Origin: CBDUXP01 sp965371225 [NCBI: uncultured bacterium]
Lineage (GTDB): Bacteria; Abyssobacteria; SURF-5; CBDUXP01
Direction of reading: 5' to 3'
NCBI GenBank assembly: GCA_965371225.1
Contig: CBDUXP010000011.1
Span: 1-64,000 of the forward strand
Length of the DNA: 64,000 nt
Below the pieces are notes generated by a model. That model was not told the DNA's origin and searched no databases. It worked only from the letters and a program-made list of their open reading frames with translations. The position numbers were made by a program, and so were the translations under genes. Positions 15,271-23,386 of the stretch are shown in pieces. Position 1 is the first letter of the stretch. Each line of letters begins with the position of its first letter.

Positions 15271-16659
15271 ATGCATTTCGTCTCCACCCGATACTTCCTC
15301 CTGCTCTCGATCACGCTGCTGCTCTACTGGAGCCTGCCGTGGCGCCGGGTACGGCTCGCCGTGGTGCTGGTCTCGTCCTACATCTTCTATATGGCGTGGA
15401 GCGAGAAGCTCGTGGCGCTGCTGTGGTTCTCCACGTTCCTCGATTTCTACTGCGGCGGCCGGATCCATGAAGCGGAAGACGACCGGCGCCGCCGCCGGTG
15501 GCTGCTGGTGTCGCTGGGCGGCAACCTGGGCATGCTCGGCGCGTTCAAGTACTACGGCTTCTTCGCCGACTCGCTGCTCGTCCTCCTGCGGGAACTGGGG
15601 TTGAACCCCAGCGCACGCACCCTCTACCTCGTGCTGCCCCTCGGCATCTCCTTCTACACGTTTCAGACGCTGAGCTACACCATCGACATCTATCGCCGCC
15701 AGATGCGCCCCACCTCGAGCCTGCTGGAGTTCGCCACGTTCGTCGCGTTCTTTCCGCAGCTCGTGGCCGGCCCCATCGTGCGCGCGCGCGATTTTCTGCC
15801 GCAGATCGTCGAGCGCAGACGGTTTGACCCGGCGGAATTCCTCTGGGGCCTGGAACGGCTCCTCATCGGGATGGTCAAGAAGGCGGTCATCGCCGACAAC
15901 CTGGGGCAGGTGGTGGACCACCTGTTCGCCAACTCGGCGACCCTCTCAAGCACGCACGCGTGGATGGCGGTCCTCGCGTTTTACGGGCAGGTGTACTGCG
16001 ACTTCAGCGGCTACTCGGACATCGCCATCGGGTGCTCGCGCCTGTTCGGCATTCGCATTGCCGAGAACTTCACCAAGCCGTACCTCACCACGTCGCCGCA
16101 GGCGTACTGGAACCACTGGCACATCTCGCTGAGCACGTGGCTGCGCGACTACGTGTACTTCCCGCTCGGGGGCAGTCGGCACGGCCCGCGGCGGACGTAC
16201 ATCAACCTGTTTCTGACCATGTTCATCAGCGGGCTCTGGCATGGCGCCGCGTGGACGTTCGTCATCTGGGGCGCGTACCACGGCCTCTGCCTCATCACCC
16301 ACCGCCTGTGGTCCCGCGCCGGGTACCGCCTGCCCCACGTGGCGGGGCTCGTCGGCCAAGTGCTGTTCACCTGCGTCGGTTACTTCATGTTCCGGGCGGA
16401 ATCGTGGCAGAACATGGTGGAGATGATGACGGCGGCCGCCGCGCTGCCGACCACCGCGCTCATCCCGATGGAGTGGGGCGCGCTGGCGTGGTGCGCGCTC
16501 ATCTTCGGGCTCGAGCCGCTGGGACCGCGCGTGCGCCGGCTCTGCGCGACCCCGGTGGTGGGCCCGGTCATCTGGGGCATCCTCGTGGGGTTGGGCATCT
16601 CCCTCATCATGCTCGGGCTGCCCAATGCCACGCCGGACTTCGTGTACTTTGTTTTCTAA
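15271..16659 (+). CDS. MBOAT family membrane O-acyltransferase (AlgI/DltB-like)
   Basis: 462 residues, about 11 membrane segments, normal size for bacterial alginate O-acetylase-type MBOATs. Family marks: FYTFQTLSYTIDIYRR, FFPQLVAGPIVRARDFLPQ, FCDFSGYSDIAIG-type segment (YCDFSGYSDIAIGCSRL), FNRPYL-like FTKPYLTTSPQAYWNHWH, LRDYVYFPLGGSR, and the catalytic His324 in ISGLWHGAAWTF. Such proteins carry acyl groups across the inner membrane to a periplasmic SGNH transferase that esterifies a polysaccharide. That partner type is encoded immediately downstream (16687 and again at 19720). The target glycan is unknown; alginate genes are absent. No clear Shine-Dalgarno before ATG 15271. It is the first gene of a likely four-gene operon to 20919. 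Confidence 0.95.
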   Translation: MHFVSTRYFLLLSITLLLYWSLPWRRVRLAVVLVSSYIFYMAWSEKLVALLWFSTFLDFYCGGRIHEAEDDRRRRRWLLVSLGGNLGMLGAFKYYGFFADSLLVLLRELGLNPSARTLYLVLPLGISFYTFQTLSYTIDIYRRQMRPTSSLLEFATFVAFFPQLVAGPIVRARDFLPQIVERRRFDPAEFLWGLERLLIGMVKKAVIADNLGQVVDHLFANSATLSSTHAWMAVLAFYGQVYCDFSGYSDIAIGCSRLFGIRIAENFTKPYLTTSPQAYWNHWHISLSTWLRDYVYFPLGGSRHGPRRTYINLFLTMFISGLWHGAAWTFVIWGAYHGLCLITHRLWSRAGYRLPHVAGLVGQVLFTCVGYFMFRAESWQNMVEMMTAAAALPTTALIPMEWGALAWCALIFGLEPLGPRVRRLCATPVVGPVIWGILVGLGISLIMLGLPNATPDFVYFVF

Positions 16660-16686
16660 GCCGGCCCGCGGCGGGGGGATGCCGTG

Positions 16687-17886
16687 ATGTCCCTGGACCG
16701 CCGGACCCTGTGGACGCGGGTCGTGCCCGCGGTAGTGGCGGCCATCGCGACGGTCGTGGTGCCCACGTGGCTCATGACCGGCGGCGCCGTCTGGCGGTTT
16801 GCCGACCGCCAGGGCCTGCTCCGCTACGTTCCGTTCGATCAGGGCCGGCAGCCCATCGAACAGCTCGTGCGGAACTACGGGGTGTTCGCCGAACCGTCTG
16901 ATCCGGACCGCCCGTTGGTCGTGATGGCCGGGAGTTCGCACGCGGGCTTCGCGATCGATCCCGGCACCATCGAGGCGGTGTGGACCGCCCAGGGGCGCGC
17001 GGGGCGGGCGCGGATGTTGTGGCAGCCGGCGGTGGACACGCTGACCGCGTACTTGTTGACGCAGCGGGTCCGGCCCGGCGCCGCGCGGGTGGCGCTCCTC
17101 GGCCTGTCGCCGCACATGACCATGTTCAACCCGGAGGAACCGGACGATCAGGCGAAGTTCGCGTGGTTATATGCGGATCCGTGGCACCCGTACCCGGCCG
17201 GCTACGAACGCGACACCCCTGCGGCCGAGTGGTGGTGCCCGCCGTACCGGTTGCGCCGCGGCCTGTGGATGGTGGCCGGCGGCGCGTTTAACAAGCTGGT
17301 GAACCCCTACAACGTGTATCGCAAGACCATGATGGTGCCCGATTCCATGATGGGGTTCAATGATCGGGAGGCCTTCGACGTGGTGCGCGAGCGGTTTCGG
17401 CAGACGCGCAGCCCGCAGGACTACATCATGAGTTTCGGCGGCTTCACGAACGGCGCGTTCTTCATCGGGTGGCGGCGCGAGGTGTTTACCACCTGGGTGT
17501 GGGAACCGACCACGCCGCCCTGGGCGCACTTCCGCGACTGGCGCCGCCTGGTCCGGGAGCGCGGCCTCCTTCCCATCGTCGTGTTGCTGCCTATGAATCC
17601 GATCTTCCAGGAGGCTGCTGTCACCTCCATCATTGCGGGCGGCGATCCCACCCTCCCGGTCCTCGACCCCGAGCGCCTGGTGCAGTGGCGGGAGGACGTG
17701 GGGCGCGCGGTCGTAGACACGCCGGAGTTGATCTTGTGGGATGACATGAACCGGTACCCCCCGGAGGCGTTCTACGATGTCGAACACATGCTGCCCCAAC
17801 CGCGGCTGGTGTACTCGCGGCTGATCGCGCATCGGCTGCTCGACGCGGGGGTGCTCGACCCGCGCCCCGCCGGCCCCGCGCCATGA
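16687..17886 (+). CDS. SGNH-type periplasmic acyl-transfer/esterase protein, copy 1
   Basis: 399 residues with one N-terminal membrane anchor (VVPAVVAAIATVVVPTWL), the rest periplasmic. SGNH-like active-site pieces are visible: VVMAGSSHAGFAID with Ser84 as likely nucleophile, LGLSPHMTMFNPE as an oxyanion-type block, and D364-V-E-H367 near the C-terminus as the catalytic Asp/His. This is the layout of DltD/AlgJ/AlgX-type partners of MBOAT acyltransferases, though no named subfamily was recognised. ATG 16687 lies 27 bases after the MBOAT stop; GTG 16684 is an alternative, but the paralogue at 19720 has its ATG at the identical aligned position. Its stop overlaps the next start (ATGA). Role in O-acylating a surface glycan is inferred from context. 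Confidence 0.8.
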   Translation: MSLDRRTLWTRVVPAVVAAIATVVVPTWLMTGGAVWRFADRQGLLRYVPFDQGRQPIEQLVRNYGVFAEPSDPDRPLVVMAGSSHAGFAIDPGTIEAVWTAQGRAGRARMLWQPAVDTLTAYLLTQRVRPGAARVALLGLSPHMTMFNPEEPDDQAKFAWLYADPWHPYPAGYERDTPAAEWWCPPYRLRRGLWMVAGGAFNKLVNPYNVYRKTMMVPDSMMGFNDREAFDVVRERFRQTRSPQDYIMSFGGFTNGAFFIGWRREVFTTWVWEPTTPPWAHFRDWRRLVRERGLLPIVVLLPMNPIFQEAAVTSIIAGGDPTLPVLDPERLVQWREDVGRAVVDTPELILWDDMNRYPPEAFYDVEHMLPQPRLVYSRLIAHRLLDAGVLDPRPAGPAP

Positions 17887-19619
17887 CCGGCGCCGCGCTA
17901 CGCCGCTGGGCCCTGCGCGCCGGTGCCGTCGCGTGGCTGCTCCTCGCGGGGTTCGTGCTCGCCACGACGGTGCGCGCGGTGGTGCGCGCGTACACGCCCG
18001 TCCTGTTCTGGGACCAGTGGGCGGACCTCGCGACGCTGGTGGCGTTCGACCTGGATGGCGGTTCCCTGGCGCTGCTCCTGCGGCTGCACAACGAGCATTG
18101 CATTCTCGTGCCGCGGCTGTTCTACCTGGCGGACTATTTCTGGTTCGATGCCACCGGCAGTTCGTTGGTCGCGCTGAATCTCATTCTGCGGGCATTCACG
18201 TGCGCCCTGCTCATTCGGGAAGCGCGCCTCGCACCGGAGCTGCCCTGGGCGTTGCGCCTCTTCCTGGCCGGCGCCACGGTGGCGCTGCTGTTCTCGGCCG
18301 TGCAGATCGGCCACTTCACCATGGGGTTCGACGTGCAGTTCGCCGTGATCCTCGCCGCGACCGTGGCCGCGTTCGTCCTCACGGCGGATGCGGCGGCCCG
18401 CCCCGAATCGCGATGGCGGCGGTGGGCTGGATTGGCCGCTGCCCTCGCGTGCGCGGGCGCGGCCCTATTCTCCGCATCCAACGGCGTCCTGGTCCCGCTG
18501 TTACTCGTGCCGTTCGTCTGGGTGCTCCCGGTCCATCGGCGAGAGCAGCTGGCGGTCACCGGCGCCGCCCTCGTGCTGCTGACGCTGCGCTGGGCGGTCG
18601 GGTTTCGCCACATCCCCATCGAGTCGGCGCTCGCCGCCCCCCTGCCCGCGGTGCAAAGCGCGGTTGCGTATCTCGGCTCCCCCTTGTGGCTCTGGCCGGC
18701 GCCGGCACGCGTGTTCGGCGCCGCCGGATTCCTGCTAGGGGGCACGGTGGGGATTGCCGGGCTCGTCCGCTTCCGTTACCTGCCGCGGTTCGCGCGCGTG
18801 CACGTGCTCGTGCTGTGCTTCGTCCTGGGCACGGCCGTCGCTGTGGGCATCGGCCGGACCGGTTGGCCGGAAGCGCACGTGCTCGCCAGCCGGCACGCGC
18901 CCGGCCCGCTGCTGCTCTGGGTGGCGATCGTGTCGCTCGGCCTCTTCGGCATCCAGCAACAGCCGCGGCTCTGGCGTGTGGGCGTGCCGGCGTGCTGCGC
19001 GATCGTGGTCGCCCTGGTGGTCGGCCTCTGCGTGCCCGCGCAAGCCCCCGCCGCCCGGGCGGCGCTGCAAGATCGGGCGGACCGCGAGGCGGGGGAGTTG
19101 GCGCTGGTCGTCGGGGTGTACGACGAGGCGGCGCTGAAACAGTTGTACTGGAAGCCGAGCTTCATACTTGAGCGGCGGCCCTTCCTCCGCCAGGAGGGGC
19201 TGACGTCCTTCTCGCAAGACTGGACGCGCCAGCTTGGGCGACCCCTGGCCGAGGCGTTCCGCGTCGAGGCGACCACGCATGACGGCGCCATCTCGGCCAT
19301 CCACGCCGCGCCCCGACCTCCCGCCGGCGTGCCGTCGGCCCAGGCGGTGTCCGTGCGGGGATGGATGGAGGCGGGGCCGGGCGTCGGGCCGCTGGTGCTC
19401 CTGGTGGACGGTGCAGGCGTCATCCGCGGTTTTGCCCGCCTGCCGCTTGCGGGCACGGGGCCGGCGGGCGTGGCCACGTCCGCCGCTGGCATCCAGCGCG
19501 TATGGACCGGGTATGCGCTCACGGAAGGGGTGCGGGCGTTGCGCGCGTACGCCGTCTCCGCCGACCTGCGTACGGCCGTCCCCCTCGCGGGCGCCCCGGT
19601 GCCGCCCCCCGCCGCGTAA
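17883..19619 (+). CDS. Polytopic membrane protein with periplasmic C-terminal domain (GT-C-like, unassigned)
   Basis: 578 residues. About ten membrane helices occupy residues 12-400, followed by a soluble region to the C-terminus with beta-rich stretches (GVGPLVLLVDGAGVIRGFARLPL). In the first periplasmic loop there is a distinctive VLFWDQWADLATLV followed by LRLHNEHCILVPRLFYLADY; acidic residues and His in the first loop are typical of GT-C lipid-sugar-dependent glycosyltransferases. No named family was recognised. ATG 17883 overlaps the previous stop by 4 bases, indicating translational coupling with the SGNH gene. It lies between the two SGNH paralogues, so it is probably part of the same glycan-modifying unit, perhaps making or presenting the acylated sugar. 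That role is inference. Confidence 0.75.
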   Translation: MTGAALRRWALRAGAVAWLLLAGFVLATTVRAVVRAYTPVLFWDQWADLATLVAFDLDGGSLALLLRLHNEHCILVPRLFYLADYFWFDATGSSLVALNLILRAFTCALLIREARLAPELPWALRLFLAGATVALLFSAVQIGHFTMGFDVQFAVILAATVAAFVLTADAAARPESRWRRWAGLAAALACAGAALFSASNGVLVPLLLVPFVWVLPVHRREQLAVTGAALVLLTLRWAVGFRHIPIESALAAPLPAVQSAVAYLGSPLWLWPAPARVFGAAGFLLGGTVGIAGLVRFRYLPRFARVHVLVLCFVLGTAVAVGIGRTGWPEAHVLASRHAPGPLLLWVAIVSLGLFGIQQQPRLWRVGVPACCAIVVALVVGLCVPAQAPAARAALQDRADREAGELALVVGVYDEAALKQLYWKPSFILERRPFLRQEGLTSFSQDWTRQLGRPLAEAFRVEATTHDGAISAIHAAPRPPAGVPSAQAVSVRGWMEAGPGVGPLVLLVDGAGVIRGFARLPLAGTGPAGVATSAAGIQRVWTGYALTEGVRALRAYAVSADLRTAVPLAGAPVPPPAA

Positions 19620-19656
19620 ACGAACCGGGACGTGGCGCGCGGCGCCTGCGACGGCG

Positions 19657-19689
19657 GACACCCCTGCGGACTTCGTGTACGGTGTCTTC
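19657..19689 (+). pseudogene. Relic of an MBOAT gene 3' end
   Basis: Read in the frame of the following gene, this non-coding segment gives TPADFVYGVF, matching the last residues of the MBOAT protein (TPDFVYFVF, 16630-16656). A run CGGACTTCGTGTAC is identical in both. The last homologous codon (TTC) is exactly 30 bases before the SGNH start in both places (16687 and 19720). The MBOAT stop codon is changed here (CGA). It looks like the edge, or decayed remnant, of a duplicated MBOAT-SGNH unit. Confidence 0.6.
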
Positions 19690-19719
19690 CGAGGCTCGCG
19701 GCGCTGTGGCCTCACCCCC

Positions 19720-20919
19720 ATGCGAATCGATAGAGAGATCGTGCTGAGGCGCGTGACGCCGGCGCTCGTCGCCGCCGCCCTGACCTTCGCGATTCCCACG
19801 TGGCTGGTGACCGGCGGTGCCGTGTGGCGTTTTGCCGCGCGCCACGAGCTGTTGCGGTATATCCCCTTCGAGCAGCGGGACCAGGCGGTCGAGCAGTTGG
19901 TGCGGAATTACGCGATCATCCACGAGGCCCCGGATGCCGCCCGCCCGCTCGTGGCCTGGGTGGGCAGTTCGCACGCGGGGCTCGCGGTGGATCCGCCAAC
20001 GGCCGAGGCCGTTTGGGCCGCGGGCGGGTGGCCGGGCCGGGCGCGGGTCCTCTGGCTGCCGGCGGTGGACATGCTGAGCGCGTACCTGCTGACGCAACAG
20101 CTCGGGCCGGATGCAGCGCGCGCGGTGGTGCTGGGCCTGTCGCCGCACATGACCATGTTCAATCCCGACGCGCCCGACGCGCAGACGGAGTTCGCCTGGA
20201 TGTACGCGGGGCCCGGGCACCCGTATCCCCTCGACTTCGCCGGCCCCTCCATTGCCGCCACGTGGTGGTGTCCGCCTTTCCGGCTGCGTTCCGGGCTCTG
20301 GATGGTCGCGCGCGCGCAAGCCAACAAGTTCCGCCACCCGGAGCAGACATACCGGCTGACCGCGATCGAGCCGGATTCCATGATGCCGTTCAACAACCGG
20401 TATCTCTTCGAGGTGCATCGGTGGAAATATACGCAGACGCGGGACCTCACCGACTACACGCTGAGCTTCGGCGGCTTCCGGCACGGGGCTACCTTCATCG
20501 GGTGGCGGCGTGAGGTGTTCGCCACCTGGGTGTGGGCACCGACGACTCCGCCTTGGGCCTTTTTCCGGGAATGGCGGCGTCTCGTCCGGGCGCGCGGGGC
20601 GATTCCCATCGTCGTGCTCCTGCCCATCAATCCCCTCTTCCAGGATCCCGGGTTCTCGGCCATCCTGCCCGGTGGTGATCCCACTCGGCCGATTCTCGAC
20701 CCGGCGCGCCTGGCCCAGTGGACGGCGGACGTGCGCCGGGCGGTGTCCGACACGCCGGGCTTGCTCTTGTGGGACGATCTCCACCAGCAGCCGCCCGAAG
20801 CGTTCTATGACGTGGAACACATGCTGCCGGAGGCGCGGGTGGCGTACACCCGCCTGGTGGCCCAGCGCCTGCTCGACGCGGGCGTCCTCGGTCCCAGGCG
20901 GGAAGCGCGCGCGCGGTGA
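19720..20919 (+). CDS. SGNH-type periplasmic acyl-transfer/esterase protein, copy 2
   Basis: 399 residues, exactly the length of its paralogue at 16687, with the same N-terminal anchor (WLVTGGAVWRFA in both families of residues) and the same active-site positions: Ser84 in GSSHAGLAVD, and D364/H367 in YDVEHMLPE. Long blocks are shared, for example LGLSPHMTMFNP, GWRREVFATWVW and LLDAGVLGPR. The frame is open about 160 codons further upstream, overlapping the preceding gene, but ATG 19720 aligns with the start of copy 1. It follows the polytopic protein gene after 100 bases containing an MBOAT relic. It probably attaches or removes acyl groups on a related glycan; division of labour between the copies is unknown. 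Confidence 0.8.
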   Translation: MRIDREIVLRRVTPALVAAALTFAIPTWLVTGGAVWRFAARHELLRYIPFEQRDQAVEQLVRNYAIIHEAPDAARPLVAWVGSSHAGLAVDPPTAEAVWAAGGWPGRARVLWLPAVDMLSAYLLTQQLGPDAARAVVLGLSPHMTMFNPDAPDAQTEFAWMYAGPGHPYPLDFAGPSIAATWWCPPFRLRSGLWMVARAQANKFRHPEQTYRLTAIEPDSMMPFNNRYLFEVHRWKYTQTRDLTDYTLSFGGFRHGATFIGWRREVFATWVWAPTTPPWAFFREWRRLVRARGAIPIVVLLPINPLFQDPGFSAILPGGDPTRPILDPARLAQWTADVRRAVSDTPGLLLWDDLHQQPPEAFYDVEHMLPEARVAYTRLVAQRLLDAGVLGPRREARAR

Positions 20920-20941
20920 TCGGCGCGGGGCGGCGCGCCGA
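20920..20941. terminator. Bidirectional hairpin between convergent genes
   Basis: TCGGCGCG, a 6-base loop and CGCGCCGA form a perfect stem filling the 22 bases between two convergent stop codons. There is no U-tract on either side, so it is a hairpin terminator only in shape. Confidence 0.5.
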
Positions 20942-22402
20942 CTAGTCCGACACCAGTTCCAGATGCCGGTCCCGGTACCGCACCACCACCTGGTGCGGAG
21001 CGGGACGCACGCTGCGCCCGTCCCCCCCGTCCACCACTTCCAGGTCCGGCCGCCCGTAGTACAGGTCCGGCATGTTGCCGTGTTCGAAGAACCAGAACAG
21101 GTGCTCGTTGTAATTGAGAATGACGAGCCGCTGCACGTCGGGATGCATGGCGAGGATGCCGCCGGTATCGGCCACGATGTTGCGCGCGAGTTCCGCCTTC
21201 CAGCCGATGCCCTGGGTGGTGTGTTCCCGCTGCTCGTACGCGCGGATGGCGAACAGGCTGGCGCAGAGCCACGCCGCGAGCACCAGCACCGAGGCGCCCC
21301 GCGGCAGCGCCCGGCCGAACAACCAGCCGAGGGCGAGGCTGACACCGATGCTGGCAATGCCGATGTGGTACGGCGCGAAATGGCTCTGCAGGCTGAGGTA
21401 CGGCACGAGGCCCCAGCCGACGATGAACAGCGCCACGAGCAGGCCCGTGCGGATCGACTCCGCGTCCGCGTCGCGCCGCACGTGCACGCGGTAGCGCCAC
21501 GCGCCCAGGGCGAGCAACGCGATGACGCACACACTGAGCATCCCAAACCGCGCCCAGCCGCCCGCGTCCGTGCCCAGCACCAGCAGGTACACGGGGCTCA
21601 AGGAGTACAGCAGGAAATGCGAGAGCAGCACCCCCTTGGTCGCGAGGCCGCCCGCCGCGCCGCCGACCGCGTAATTTTGTAGGGACGGCCACCCGAGCAC
21701 GAGGAATTGCAGGACCAGCCAGAGCGCCCCCGCGGCGTAGAAGGGCCAGTGCGCGCGGGCGAGCGTCTGCCATGACGGGCGCGGGGGGAGCAGCTTCGCG
21801 CTCAGGGTGAGGATCGCCGCGAGGGTGAAACCGGTGATGTTGCTGAACACGCAGGCGGTGAACGCGAGCGCCGCGCACACGCGCCAGCCGCGCCGCCCCG
21901 TGGCCCACGCACGCCGGTCGCACACCCACGCGGCGACACACCAGAACACGAGCGCCCCCGTGGTCATGACGCAAATCCAGTAGATGGGCAGCAGGTGGCC
22001 GCAGGTGGTGAGGAAGATACACGCGGCGGCGTAGCCCGCCGGCGGCGAGCGGAAGATCCCCGCGCCCAGGAGGCCGACGCACCACGCGCTCCCCACGTAC
22101 GCGAGCAGGTTGACGATGTGGTACGGCACCGGGTTCAGGCCCCAGAGCGCGTGCCCGATGGCGAAGTACCACGCGTTGGAAACCGGCCGGTAGAACGGCA
22201 ACTGCACCGTGAGCAGGTGCGGCAGGCTGCTCCACCCACGCCACTGGGATTCCCACATGTGGTGGTAATCGTCCTGAATGAAGGGATAGTCCAGCGCGCT
22301 GCGGTAGCAGACCCAGCCCAGCACCAGCAAGGCCACGAACAGCATCACGGGCCGCAGGCGCGGCGCGGCCGGGGCGGCGGCCGCTGTGTCCGCGTCGCTC
22401 AC
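20942..22402 (-). CDS. Polytopic GT-C-type glycosyltransferase-like protein
   Basis: 486 residues with about 10-11 membrane helices. The first loop holds LDYPFIQDDYHHMW, followed by PFYRPVSNAWYF and NPVPYHIVNLLAY, the order of motifs (acidic DD, FYRP, HxxN) seen in TMTC/DUF1736-type and related GT-C proteins that use polyprenyl-phosphate sugars. The C-terminal 100 residues are soluble (LVILNYNEHLFWFF). Start is GTG 22402, which overlaps the methyltransferase stop (GTGA), so the two are translationally coupled; the frame runs on inside the upstream gene but without support. Likely inner-membrane, active site facing the periplasm. Sugar and acceptor unknown. It converges on the SGNH gene of the acylation island. 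Confidence 0.75.
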   Translation of the reverse strand: MSDADTAAAAPAAPRLRPVMLFVALLVLGWVCYRSALDYPFIQDDYHHMWESQWRGWSSLPHLLTVQLPFYRPVSNAWYFAIGHALWGLNPVPYHIVNLLAYVGSAWCVGLLGAGIFRSPPAGYAAACIFLTTCGHLLPIYWICVMTTGALVFWCVAAWVCDRRAWATGRRGWRVCAALAFTACVFSNITGFTLAAILTLSAKLLPPRPSWQTLARAHWPFYAAGALWLVLQFLVLGWPSLQNYAVGGAAGGLATKGVLLSHFLLYSLSPVYLLVLGTDAGGWARFGMLSVCVIALLALGAWRYRVHVRRDADAESIRTGLLVALFIVGWGLVPYLSLQSHFAPYHIGIASIGVSLALGWLFGRALPRGASVLVLAAWLCASLFAIRAYEQREHTTQGIGWKAELARNIVADTGGILAMHPDVQRLVILNYNEHLFWFFEHGNMPDLYYGRPDLEVVDGGDGRSVRPAPHQVVVRYRDRHLELVSD

Positions 22403-23190
22403 TCGGGCTTGCGACACACGATCAGGAGCGAGCCGGCGATTTCCCGCAGCAGCGGCACCCGCTCCAGCAGGCGGGTGAACCCGTCCACCGCATCCACGCA
22501 GAAGGCCGGCAGGAGCGGATGCAGGAAATCGAACGGCTCCACCAGCAGGTCGGTAAAGCCCAAACGGTCGAGCAACCGCCGCATGGGCCAGCGCACGAAC
22601 GCCGTTTCGCCCGGGATGTCCCCCACGGCCCGCCCGATGGCGGGGACATTCTTCTGCAACACGATCTGGGGATTCATCATGTTCGGTTCGGTGAACACGA
22701 CGCGGCCCCCCGGCCGGGCGACGCGGCGCAGCTCGAGCAGGCTGCCCTCCACGTCCAGGTGGTGGAGCACCGAACTGCCGTACGCGGCAGCGAACGTGTC
22801 CGCAGCAAAGGGGAGGGCTTCCGCGTCCGCCACCACGAAGCGCGCCCCCGCGTTCCCCGGTTTGGCGCGCGCCAGGCGAATCAGATCGAACGACACGTCG
22901 AACGCCACGACGCGCGCCCGGCTGGCGGTTACCACCTGCTCGGTGAAGATCCCCGTGCCGCACCCGACTTCCAGCGCCCACACCCCCGGTTCCAGCCGCC
23001 CGTGATCCACGAACATGCGCGCGCGCCGCGCCGCACGCTTGCGGCCCCCGGGCGAGCCCCAGCCCCAGACGTGATCGCCGGCCCGCGCGATCTCCTGGCC
23101 TTGCAGCAGGTCGTAGTAGTAGTGCGGCCGGTCGCGCGCAGCGGGGCCGGGCGCAGCACCGCGGTCAGGCTGAGGGGTTGATTCGCACAT
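22399..23190 (-). CDS. Class I SAM-dependent methyltransferase
   Basis: 263 residues. The Rossmann methyltransferase motifs are plain: motif I LEVGCGTGIFTEQV, an acidic loop VVAFDVSFDLIRLAR, ARFVVADAEALPF, and motif post-I HHLDVEGSLLELRRVARPGG. A C-terminal substrate-binding part follows (FVRWPMRRLLDRLGF). ATG 23190 is preferred over GTG 23211, which only adds a short basic leader; neither has a clear ribosome site. The stop overlaps the start of a GT-C protein by four bases, so the methyl acceptor may be a lipid carrier or sugar handled by that protein. Divergent from the GT-C/TPR operon at 23387. General family certain, substrate unknown. Confidence 0.88.
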   Translation of the reverse strand: MCESTPQPDRGAAPGPAARDRPHYYYDLLQGQEIARAGDHVWGWGSPGGRKRAARRARMFVDHGRLEPGVWALEVGCGTGIFTEQVVTASRARVVAFDVSFDLIRLARAKPGNAGARFVVADAEALPFAADTFAAAYGSSVLHHLDVEGSLLELRRVARPGGRVVFTEPNMMNPQIVLQKNVPAIGRAVGDIPGETAFVRWPMRRLLDRLGFTDLLVEPFDFLHPLLPAFCVDAVDGFTRLLERVPLLREIAGSLLIVCRKPE

Positions 23191-23386
23191 GTCCGGTGGA
23201 CGACGGATCACGGCGCGTCCCGCTCACCCCTGCTGTCCGCACGTCGCGTGAGTCTACCCATCCCGCGATTGGACTGTCCATGACGCGTGCCTGCGCGCCC
23301 GGGCCCGCCGGCCGCCGCGCGCCGGGTTGGACGCCCTCGCGCCGGGTTGCTAACATGCGGATTCCGGCCGGTCTCCGGCCACCTTC

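Noticed and set aside
15946-17115. Minus-strand open frame opposite the MBOAT/SGNH genes
   Set aside because: The translation is Arg/Pro/His-rich with no domain; it is a by-product of high third-position GC in the sense genes.
19234-19719. Extension of SGNH copy 2 into the preceding gene
   Set aside because: The paralogue aligns exactly from ATG 19720; the upstream part is out-of-frame coding sequence of the polytopic protein plus the MBOAT relic.
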